A DNA stretch of 64,000 nucleotides, from positions 1 through 64,000 of the forward strand of contig NZ_JTJB01000003.1 of NCBI RefSeq assembly GCF_000794385.1. Direction: 5' to 3'. Below, one piece after another: positions 58,184-64,000 of the stretch. The notes beneath the pieces were generated by a model. That model did not search any database. It worked only from the letters and a program-made list of their open reading frames with translations, and was not told the origin of the DNA. The position numbers and the translations under genes were made by a program. Positions within the stretch are counted from its first letter, which is position 1, and every line of letters starts with the position of its first letter. Source of the stretch: Thermus sp. 2.9. Lineage in GTDB: Bacteria; Deinococcota; Deinococci; Deinococcales; Thermaceae.

Positions 58184-58971
58184 GCGCTGAAGAGGATGGG
58201 CCCCTTGATGGAGAAGTAGGTCCGGAGGAACGCCTCCAGCTCCTTCTCCAGGGCGCTTTGGTAGGGGGAGAGGCGGTGGCTGGTGGCGCTCACGGGGTAG
58301 CTCCGGCTCTGGCTGAGGCCGTCCACGCTCACGCTCTCCGAGGCCACCGCTCCTTCCTGGAGCATGGCCAGGGTGGGCAGGAGGAGGATGGCGGCCCGGG
58401 CCGCCACCGCCCAGGCCAGGTCCGGCTCCTCCTCGAGGACGTCCCCAAACCCCGCGTCGTAGGCGATGCGCCACCCGTTGGGGATGCGCCTGCCCCCCGC
58501 CACCACCCCCGTCCACACCCCGCTGAGCTGCACCATCTGCGCCGAGGTCCATCCCGGGTAGAGGCGGAGGGCGTAGCGGCGCCGGCTCACCTGCCACCAC
58601 TCCCGCGGGAACTCCAGCACCGGGGGCAAGGCCTGCCCCCCCAGACCCAGGGCCACGTAGCGCACTTCCCGGATGGGGCCGTAGGGGAGCTTCAGAATGC
58701 TCCAGCGGTCCCCCTTCCAGGCGTCCGGCTCGTAGTCCGGCCCTTCCCCCCGGAGGATGGGCAGGCCGTCCTCGGGCAGGCGGGCCTGCGGCACCGCCCC
58801 CAGGACGACCCGGGTGGGGGCGAAGAGGACGCCGAAGGCCCGGGTGAACCAGGCCTGGGCCGCCTTAAGGGCCTCCTCCAGGTGGGCCTCGGGGTACGGC
58901 CGGCCCTCCTTGTCCTCCAGGGGGACCCCCCGCAGGAAGCGGTCCCGCAGGTACTGGGCCGTGAGGGGCAT
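58180..58971 (-). CDS. Putative phage head-tail connector protein
   Basis: This is a 263-residue protein starting MPLTAQYLRDRFLRGVPL. It is helical at the ends (YQSALEKELEAFLRTYFSIKG), with a central beta region containing WQVSRRRYALRLYPGW. Length, helix pattern and its place near the start of the minus-strand late block suggest a gp6-like connector. This is an inference from context. Confidence 0.45.
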   Translation of the reverse strand: MPLTAQYLRDRFLRGVPLEDKEGRPYPEAHLEEALKAAQAWFTRAFGVLFAPTRVVLGAVPQARLPEDGLPILRGEGPDYEPDAWKGDRWSILKLPYGPIREVRYVALGLGGQALPPVLEFPREWWQVSRRRYALRLYPGWTSAQMVQLSGVWTGVVAGGRRIPNGWRIAYDAGFGDVLEEEPDLAWAVAARAAILLLPTLAMLQEGAVASESVSVDGLSQSRSYPVSATSHRLSPYQSALEKELEAFLRTYFSIKGPILFSA

Positions 58972-58974
58972 AGG

Positions 58975-59417
58975 CTAGAGGGCCTCATCCAAAAGGCGCA
59001 CCAGGTCTTCCTTGGAGGCCTCCTCGGGGGCCACCACCTGGAGGGCCTCGAGGGCCCGCTTAAGCTCCTCCTTGGGGAGCCTGGCCTTGGCGCTTGGGCT
59101 CATGCTCCGGTAGCGGGCGCGGAAGGCCTCGAGCCAGTCTTTTTCCGCGGGGGAGGGGCCCAGGCCCGTTTCCTCCGTGGGGTTGGGCGCACCGCGGCCA
59201 CGGGGGGCGTGATGAGGTCCCCGGTGGTGGCGTCAATCACCGCGTAGCCCGGCACCTGGCGGAAGGGCTCCACCTGCTTCAGGCTCACGGGCTCGGAGAC
59301 CACGGCGCCAAACTTGTCGCTCCAGCCGAAGAGGATGCCGTTCACCTTCACCCTCTGGCCCTTCTTCACCGCGTCCAGCACGCTGGGCACACCGACCACT
59401 TTGACCCGGTAGTCCAT
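58975..59417 (-). CDS. Phage hypothetical protein, frame broken by one base
   Basis: The N-terminal part (MDYRVKVVGVPSVLDAVKKG) is a small beta domain with VKVNGILFGWSDKFGAVVSEP. After about residue 77 the frame shifts. With one G added to the GGG run at 59185-59187 (plus strand), the protein continues RPNPTEETGLGPSPAEKDWL and ends in a helical tail rich in Lys and Glu (LVRLLDEAL), 147 residues in all. The adjusted length is an exact 148 codons. ATG 59417 follows GGAGGTGAGC. It is the first gene of the minus-strand late cluster. Confidence 0.6.
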
Positions 59418-59449
59418 GCTCACCTCCACCCGCACGCTACACGGGGCGC

Positions 59450-59475
59450 GGGGTCAGGGGGCTCTGACCCCTAAG
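59450..59475 (+). promoter_or_regulatory. Control region between divergent late gene blocks, with inverted GGGGTCAG/CTGACCCC
   Basis: GGGGTCAG (59450-59457) and CTGACCCC (59464-59471) form an inverted repeat in the 77-base gap between the minus-strand and plus-strand late genes. A TAGGGT lies at 59489-59494, directly before ATG 59495. The TCTGACCCCT core is repeated near other plus-strand late genes. Confidence 0.5.
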
Positions 59476-59494
59476 CTGGTCCACCTTCTAGGGT

Positions 59495-60469
59495 ATGGAG
59501 CTCCTCACCTTGCCCCAGGGGGTGGACACCCTTCTCATCCCCCTGCCCCAGGCGGTGCGGGCGGAGCCCGGCACGCGGCGCGTCCTCTACTTCGAGGCCT
59601 CCCGGGAGGGCGTGGTGGACCGGGAGGGCGAGGACATCGCCGCGGATGCCCTTTGGGCCTCCCGGGACCTCTTCCTGCGACAGGGCAACATTGACGTCAA
59701 CCATTGGTCTTGGCTCGGCAACCCCCCGGGGACCGGGATGCGCCCGGAGTACGTCATCGGCCTGCCCCTGGAGGTGCGCCGGCAGGGCCCGAGCATCTTC
59801 GTTAAGGCGGAGCTCTTCAGCAACCTGGCCCCACCCCCGCCCGGCTCCAGCGGGGAGTGGGCGGACCGGGTGTGGCACTCCCTCACCCAGATGACCCCGC
59901 CCATGCGCTGGTTCCCCTCCGTGTTCGGCAAGCTGGCCCCCAACGCCACGGTGGAGGTGGAGCTACGGGACGGGAAGCGGGTGCGGGTGCTCAAGGGGCC
60001 CATCGAGTGGTACTCCGTGGGCCTGGCCCAGCGGGCGCAAAACCCCGCCTTGCCCCCGGTGAGCCTGGAGCCGATGGGGGCGTTCGCCAAGGCGGAGGGC
60101 GCGGGGGACGTGCGGGTGATGGGGCAGGTGGCGGTGGTGCCCTACCGCACCCTGGCCAAGGCCCTGACCCAGGCGGCGCTGCTCACCGCGGGCGACCCCC
60201 AGGCCCTGGACGCCAAGGCGGGGCTGAGCGGGGTGCCCGCCCTGCGGCGGGAGTCCCTCGAGGCCCTCTACCGCCAGACCGCCCCCAAAGTCCTGCGGGG
60301 GCTCCTAACGGGCCGGGTGGAGGGGAGCCTAAAGGGGGTGATGAAGGCCTTCCTCCGCCTGGGCGTGCCCGAGCGCGTCGCCAAGCGCTTCACCACGCGC
60401 TTGGGAGAGGAGATTTTGGCTCTGACCCCTAAGGGAGGGCAAGGTGAAAGCGTGAGGAGGAAGCCATGA
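59495..60469 (+). CDS. Putative phage prohead protease (XkdF-like)
   Basis: This is a 324-residue protein. The region FEASREGVVDREGEDIAADA followed by QGNIDVNHWSWLG resembles the start of XkdF-type prohead proteases, in which the His comes early. The EWYSVGLAQ segment (about 171-179) could hold the catalytic serine. It precedes a scaffold-like and a capsid-like gene, the usual order. Residues about 231-257 almost match the capsid N-terminal region. ATG 59495 has no ribosome site and directly follows TAGGGT; GTG 59522 is another option. Confidence 0.6.
   Translation: MELLTLPQGVDTLLIPLPQAVRAEPGTRRVLYFEASREGVVDREGEDIAADALWASRDLFLRQGNIDVNHWSWLGNPPGTGMRPEYVIGLPLEVRRQGPSIFVKAELFSNLAPPPPGSSGEWADRVWHSLTQMTPPMRWFPSVFGKLAPNATVEVELRDGKRVRVLKGPIEWYSVGLAQRAQNPALPPVSLEPMGAFAKAEGAGDVRVMGQVAVVPYRTLAKALTQAALLTAGDPQALDAKAGLSGVPALRRESLEALYRQTAPKVLRGLLTGRVEGSLKGVMKAFLRLGVPERVAKRFTTRLGEEILALTPKGGQGESVRRKP
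60185..60265 (+). repeat. 81-bp segment shared with the capsid gene, copy 1
   Basis: It matches 61244-61324 at 71 of 81 positions, in the same frame, and encodes TAGDPQALDAKAGLSGVPAL. It lies near the C-terminal third of the protease gene. Confidence 0.85.
60421..60430 (+). repeat. TCTGACCCCT motif, copy 2 of 4
   Basis: The 16-base context GGCTCTGACCCCTAAG (60418-60433) is identical to 59460-59475. It lies 35 bases before the scaffold gene start. Further copies of the core are at 62672 and 62788. Confidence 0.7.
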
Positions 60470-61131
60470 GGCAGAAGGACGTGGAGACCGCGTTCGCCCG
60501 CATTCAGGGCCTCCTGGCCAAGGCGGTCCAGGAGGAAGAGGATGACGAGCTGGCCCGGGACCTGGACGAGGACCTCGAGGCCTACGCCCGCCTGAAGGCC
60601 AAGAAGGCCAAGAAGGCCCAGGAGGCCCAAGAGGACGAGGAGGACCAGGACCTGGAGATGGACTTTGAGGACGAGGAGGACAAGCCCACCGCCAAGGCCC
60701 GCTACGAGGACGACGAAGAGGACGACGAAGAGGACGAGGACGACGAGGCGGAGCCCACCCTGGGCGCCGTGCTCTCCCTCATCGTCCGGGCCCTGGACGG
60801 CATCCACCAGAACCTCGAGGCCCTCCGGGCCGCCACCTTGGAGCTGGGCAGGCAGAACGTGGCGGTGGCCAAGGGGGTGGCGGAGCTGGAGGAGGCCGTC
60901 TATGGCGTCCTGGACGCCCCCAGGCTCCCCAAGTCGGGTCGGCGGGTGGCCAAGGCCGCGGAGGAGCCCCGGCTCAACCCGGGGGAGCTGGTGGCCAAGG
61001 CGGTGGCGGCCAAGGACGCGTTCAGCGCCTACGACGTGGCCGTGCTGGAGTCCATGCTCAACCGCGGCGACCTGGAGGGCGTTCGGAAGCGTTTCGCCCC
61101 GCACCAGCTCAAGGTGTTGGGCCTCATCTAG
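60466..61131 (+). CDS. Putative phage scaffolding protein, very acidic
   Basis: This is a 221-residue protein. Residues about 22-103 are extremely acidic with a Lys-rich break (KAKKAKKAQEAQEDEE then EDDEEDDEEDEDDEAE), followed by a coiled-coil helix (ALDGIHQNLEALRAATLELG) and a helical C-terminus. Acidic coiled-coil proteins between a protease and a capsid gene are usually scaffolds. It overlaps the protease gene by four bases and is followed by the capsid gene after ten. Confidence 0.6.
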   Translation: MRQKDVETAFARIQGLLAKAVQEEEDDELARDLDEDLEAYARLKAKKAKKAQEAQEDEEDQDLEMDFEDEEDKPTAKARYEDDEEDDEEDEDDEAEPTLGAVLSLIVRALDGIHQNLEALRAATLELGRQNVAVAKGVAELEEAVYGVLDAPRLPKSGRRVAKAAEEPRLNPGELVAKAVAAKDAFSAYDVAVLESMLNRGDLEGVRKRFAPHQLKVLGLI

Positions 61132-61141
61132 GAGGTAGCGG

Positions 61142-62632
61142 ATGGACGGGTTGACCAACATCCTCTTCGGCGGGGGGCTTCCCGGCTTCCCCAACGGCAT
61201 TCGGACCCTGGAGGACTGGCAGGCCTTTGCCAAGGCGGTGCAGACCGCGGGCGACCCCCACGCCCTGGACTTCAAGGCGGGGCTGAGCGGGGTGCCCGCC
61301 ATCCGCCTCGAGTCCTTGGAGGCCACCCTGCGGAGCGTGGTGGAGCGGGAGGAAACCTTCCGCCTCTACAAGCGCCTCACCCCCGTGCCCGCCTTTAGCT
61401 CCGTGGCCGAGTGGGCCACCCAGGTGGGCACCGGGGGCGACATCGCGGATGCCTTCCACTCCGAGACCTCGGACATCCGGGGGGCGGTGGGCGAGTACCG
61501 GCGCAACATCCTCCGGGTGAAGTACCTCATGACCCGGGCGGAGATTAGCCTGGCCGCCTTGCAGCAGCGCACCGTCTTGGGCACGGGGGACGACCTGAAG
61601 GCCCGGGAGAACGTGAACGCCACCCTGCGCCTCCTTCGGGGCCTGGAGTGGGCCCTCTTCCAGGGGGATGAGGCGGTGGTGCCCACGCAGTTTGACGGCA
61701 TCCGCGCCTGGCTTGCCAAGGAGTTCCCGGACCACATCCTGGACCTAAAGGGCTCCAGCAACGTGGACGAGCTCTACGCCGCCATTTACCAGGCCTTTGG
61801 GCGCACCATCGGTCCGGATGGCGGTTTTGGCCGCATCACGGACGTGTACCTTTCCCCCGCGGTCCAAAACGACCTGGACCTTCACCTCCAGCCGCAATGG
61901 CGCGTGGCCCTGGACGATAACCCCCGGGCCGTGGATTACGGGGCGCCCGTGCGGGCCATCCGCACCTCCTACGGGGACGTCATCACCACCCAGGACGTCT
62001 GGATCGAGGACCCCGACGCCGCCCACCTCACCACCCCGGCGGAGGTGCGCACCCGGGGCCGGCTTTCCCCCGAGGCCCCTGCCGCCCCCACCCTGAGCGC
62101 GCAGGCCATCACCTCTGACCCCAACAGCCGCTTCCAGGCGGCCCAGGCCGGCACCTACCACTACGCCGTGGCCGCCATCGGGGAGGGCGGCGAGGGTCCC
62201 TTGAGCGCCCTCGAGGCCGTCACCATCGCCGCGGGCGGCGGGGCGGAGCTCACCATCCAGCCCCCCGCGGGCTACCGCCAGACGGGCTACGCCATCTACC
62301 GCTCCACCAAGGACCCCGCCACCCTGCCCACCCCGGCGGACCTCCGCCTCGTTAAGCGCATCCCCGCGGGCTCGGACCCCACCCAGCCCGTGGTCTTCCG
62401 CGACCTTAACCACGACATCCCCGGCTCCGCCACCCTCTACCTCCTGGACCTCAGCCCCGAGGCCATTGACTGGACGCAGCTTTTGCCCATGCTCCAGTTC
62501 CCCCTGGCCCCGGTGAAGGCCACGGTGCCCTGGGCGGTGCTCCTCTTCGGCGCCCTCAAACTGGGCATTCCCCAGCGGCATTGGGTGGTCAAAAACTACC
62601 TGCCCAAGGCGGCCCGCTGGAAGCCCTTCTAG
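61142..62632 (+). CDS. Putative major capsid protein with immunoglobulin-like insertion
   Basis: This is a 496-residue protein. The first about 310 residues have the layout of tailed-phage capsid proteins, with helical N-terminus, AIYQAFGRTIGPDGGFGRIT and DVYLSPAVQNDLDLHL. Residues about 317-430 form a fibronectin/immunoglobulin-like beta domain (AAPTLSAQAI, YHYAVAAIGEGGEGPLS, YAIYRSTKDP). The C-terminus PWAVLLFGALKLGIPQRHWV returns to a capsid-like domain. It follows GGAGGTAGCGG and ends just before a strong terminator, as expected of a highly expressed gene. Confidence 0.65.
   Translation: MDGLTNILFGGGLPGFPNGIRTLEDWQAFAKAVQTAGDPHALDFKAGLSGVPAIRLESLEATLRSVVEREETFRLYKRLTPVPAFSSVAEWATQVGTGGDIADAFHSETSDIRGAVGEYRRNILRVKYLMTRAEISLAALQQRTVLGTGDDLKARENVNATLRLLRGLEWALFQGDEAVVPTQFDGIRAWLAKEFPDHILDLKGSSNVDELYAAIYQAFGRTIGPDGGFGRITDVYLSPAVQNDLDLHLQPQWRVALDDNPRAVDYGAPVRAIRTSYGDVITTQDVWIEDPDAAHLTTPAEVRTRGRLSPEAPAAPTLSAQAITSDPNSRFQAAQAGTYHYAVAAIGEGGEGPLSALEAVTIAAGGGAELTIQPPAGYRQTGYAIYRSTKDPATLPTPADLRLVKRIPAGSDPTQPVVFRDLNHDIPGSATLYLLDLSPEAIDWTQLLPMLQFPLAPVKATVPWAVLLFGALKLGIPQRHWVVKNYLPKAARWKPF
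61244..61324 (+). repeat. 81-bp segment shared with the protease gene, copy 2
   Basis: It matches 60185-60265 at 71 of 81 positions, in the same frame, and encodes TAGDPHALDFKAGLSGVPAI near the N-terminus of the capsid protein (about residues 35-61). Confidence 0.85.
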
Positions 62633-62644
62633 CCCAAGGCCTGG

Positions 62645-62670
62645 CCGGGGGGCTTCGGCCCCCCGGTTTG
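62645..62670 (+). terminator. Terminator after the capsid gene
   Basis: CCGGGGGGC-TTCG-GCCCCCCGG is a perfect 9-bp stem with a UUCG loop, followed by TTTG, 13 bases after the capsid stop. It could limit read-through from the capsid gene into the tail genes. Confidence 0.75.
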
Positions 62671-62671
62671 G

Positions 62672-62681
62672 TCTGACCCCT
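62672..62681 (+). repeat. TCTGACCCCT motif, copy 3 of 4
   Basis: It lies directly after the capsid terminator and 22 bases before ATG 62703. An inverted partial copy GGGTCAGA is at 62748-62755. Confidence 0.65.
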
Positions 62682-62702
62682 CGAGGGGAGGAGGATGAGG
62701 CC

Positions 62703-62792
62703 ATGCCGGTGTACCGCGCTTCTCGCGCCCGCCCGCAACACCACGGTGGGTCAGACGGCCCGCTCCTCCAGGGCCTAGCCGAGGAGGTCTGA
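62703..62792 (+). CDS. Possible small protein, 29 residues
   Basis: ATG 62703 lies eight bases after a strong GGGGAGGAGG, and the frame ends at TGA 62792. The product starts MPVYRASRARPQHHGGSDG. There is no independent support, and another short frame from ATG 62695 competes for the same ribosome site. Confidence 0.25.
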   Translation: MPVYRASRARPQHHGGSDGPLLQGLAEEV

Positions 62793-62797
62793 CCCCT
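62788..62797 (+). repeat. TCTGACCCCT motif, copy 4 of 4
   Basis: It lies 13 bases before ATG 62811. With the inverted GGGTCAGA at 62748-62755 it forms an 8-bp inverted repeat 32 bases apart. Confidence 0.65.
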
Positions 62798-62810
62798 GTC
62801 CCCAGGCAGG

Positions 62811-63059
62811 ATGAAGGACATGAAGAAGCGCCAGACGGAAACGGAAGTGGTTCCCCCTTCTCCGGCGGAGGGGGAAGAGGTCCTCCCCGCCCCTGAGCCC
62901 GCGCCCCGGGTGATGCCCCTGGAGGAGTGGGCCAGGGAAGCGGGCCTGAGCCCCATCGCCCTGCGGGCCATGCAGCTCCGCTACCGCTCGGACCGGGCCA
63001 CGGCGGAGGAGTGGATGAGCCGCTACACCCGCATGATGGCCGAGGTGGTGCGGCACTAG
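62811..63059 (+). CDS. Phage hypothetical protein, 82 residues
   Basis: It starts MKDMKKRQTETEVVPPSPAE. A Pro/Glu-rich first half is followed by a helical part (PLEEWAREAGLSPIALRAMQ). The position between capsid and sheath genes suggests a head-completion or neck role, but no family is recognised. ATG 62820 is an alternative start. Confidence 0.5.
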   Translation: MKDMKKRQTETEVVPPSPAEGEEVLPAPEPAPRVMPLEEWAREAGLSPIALRAMQLRYRSDRATAEEWMSRYTRMMAEVVRH

Positions 63060-63069
63060 GAGGTGAAGG

Positions 63070-64000
63070 ATGCAGCTGGGCATTTACTTTGAGGGCAGGC
63101 AGATTATTCTGCCGGGCGCCTACGCCCGGACCAAGGTGGAGGCCTTCAACTTGCAAAGGCCACCCCTCTTCAAGCGCCTGGCGGTCATCGCCCCCGCGCT
63201 GGGCGGCGTGCCCAAGGGCTTCACCCGCATCACTTCCGGCACCGAGGCGGCGAAGAAGCTGAAGGGCGGGGTGGGCCTCGAGCTGGTGGACCTGGCCCTG
63301 GACCCCTCCCGGGAGGTCCCCGGGGCGGGGGAAATCCTCTTCTACCGGGTGAACGCCGCGGTCCCAGCGAGCCTGGACCTGGGGAACCTCCGGCTCACGG
63401 CCAAGCCGGAGTACGCTGGGCTCTACGGCAATGGCTTCCGGGCTAAGCGGGAGCTCCACCCCGAGGGCTACCACCTCCTGTGGGTGGAGGACCCCCAGGC
63501 CGGGGTCCTGGAGCAGAGTCCCCCCTTGGGGCCGGCCCTCGAGCTCCGCTACTACGGGAGCGGCACCCCCACGGCGCAAATCACCACGGACAGCGAGGGC
63601 CAAAAGCACCTGGTGCTCACGGGCGGGGCCCCCTACGAGAACCACGACATCCGCATCGGAGGGATGGGCATCAAGACCATCCAGGAGCTGGCGGACTTCC
63701 TAAACGGCACCTCCGTTTGGGGGGGCACGGTGCTCCACCGCCACCACCTCTTTGACCCCGGGGGCTTCCCCAACGGCGCCCTCACCTTTGCCGATGGCAA
63801 GGCGGTGCTCAACCTGGGGCTTTCCGCCCAGCTCCAATGGCTGGCGGGCTCCAGTTTGGTGGACGCCGCGGCCACCGGGGGGACCGATAGCGCCACCGGG
63901 CGGGGCTGGCTCTACTTCAGCGGCGGCCACGAGGGCCCTCCCGTGAGCCTAGGGGACTACGAGCAGGCCCTGGCGGCCCTGGAGGGGGAGGACGTGCAGG
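63070..64000 (+). CDS. Putative phage tail sheath protein (3' end beyond the window)
   Basis: The frame is open from ATG 63070 (ribosome site AGGAGGTGA) to the end of the window, 310 codons. The N-terminus IILPGAYARTKVEAFNLQRP followed by LAVIAPALGGVPKG is typical of contractile-tail sheath proteins. A beta-rich middle comes next, then GGHEGPPVSLGDYEQALAAL, which resembles the start of the conserved C-terminal sheath domain. If correct, the prophage is of myovirus type. Confidence 0.65.
   Translation, partial: MQLGIYFEGRQIILPGAYARTKVEAFNLQRPPLFKRLAVIAPALGGVPKGFTRITSGTEAAKKLKGGVGLELVDLALDPSREVPGAGEILFYRVNAAVPASLDLGNLRLTAKPEYAGLYGNGFRAKRELHPEGYHLLWVEDPQAGVLEQSPPLGPALELRYYGSGTPTAQITTDSEGQKHLVLTGGAPYENHDIRIGGMGIKTIQELADFLNGTSVWGGTVLHRHHLFDPGGFPNGALTFADGKAVLNLGLSAQLQWLAGSSLVDAAATGGTDSATGRGWLYFSGGHEGPPVSLGDYEQALAALEGEDVQ

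Larger units (their letters stand above)
40438..64000. mobile_element. Prophage integrated at tRNA-Ala (right end beyond the window)
   Basis: The left limit is set by the tRNA-Ala gene with a tyrosine integrase next to it. The region then has phage order: integrase, S24 repressor, divergent cro-like gene, small early genes, recombination and replication genes, a giant helicase, then protease, scaffold, capsid and sheath genes. The sheath gene implies a contractile tail. The second attachment site, the large terminase and the portal are not seen, so the element continues past 64000. A CRISPR array lies inside it. Confidence 0.8.

Noticed and set aside
62695-62775. 26-residue frame from ATG 62695
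   Set aside because: The start is directly against the GGAGGAGG, too close for initiation, and the product has no support.

Overview
The window is chromosomal DNA of a Thermus species, not assigned further. The evidence is about two-thirds G+C, tightly overlapping genes, proteins that read like Thermus thermophilus orthologues (Nqo-type complex I, LysN, RuvB, PanB, arginase, KsgA), promoters with a TANNNT -10 box placed right at a start codon (leaderless mRNAs), and a Thermus-type CRISPR repeat.

Layout. 0-4.1 kb: galT-glpK-glpD, one overlapping operon for sugar and glycerol use, converging on ftsH (frame broken). 6-7.4 kb: a TPR protein. 7.4-10.6 kb: one gene (DUF4388 domain plus degenerate receiver domain) cut into three pieces by two adjacent insertion sequences, an IS256-family and an IS5-family element. 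Removing both with one copy of each target duplication restores a 344-codon frame. 10.6-14.9 kb: ruvB, panB, an RluA-type pseudouridine synthase with indels, and a DNA methyltransferase overlapped by a possible restriction endonuclease. 14.9-23.6 kb, minus strand: yceD-rpmF, then fabH-fabD-fabG-acpP-fabF-dgt-lysN, with a divergent arginase. 23.6-37.6 kb: the complete 14-gene nuo (nqo7,6,5,4,2,1,3,8-14) operon. 37.7-39.9 kb: ddrA-like gene, phosphoesterase and ksgA. 40.36-40.44 kb: tRNA-Ala(CGC).

From the tRNA gene to the end of the window there is a prophage. An integrase converges on the tRNA. Next come an S24-type repressor and a divergent leaderless cro-like gene, a run of small overlapping early genes (methyltransferase, RecT-like annealing protein, a replication-type protein whose gene carries repeats and a pyrimidine tract), and a 1622-residue SNF2-like helicase. 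An AT-richer spacer and a CRISPR array of 8 repeats and 7 spacers follow, with no cas genes in the window. The late genes then diverge from about 59.45 kb: five connector/tail-type genes on the minus strand, and protease, scaffold, capsid and tail sheath genes on the plus strand. The sheath gene suggests a contractile-tailed phage. The prophage is not finished at 64 kb, and no large terminase or portal was recognised.

At least five genes (ftsH, the rluA-type gene, the IS256 transposase, the integrase and a late phage gene) carry single-base gains or losses, mostly at short homopolymer runs. Adding or removing those bases restores a whole number of codons each time. This pattern looks at least partly like sequence error and should be resolved before calling any of them pseudogenes.
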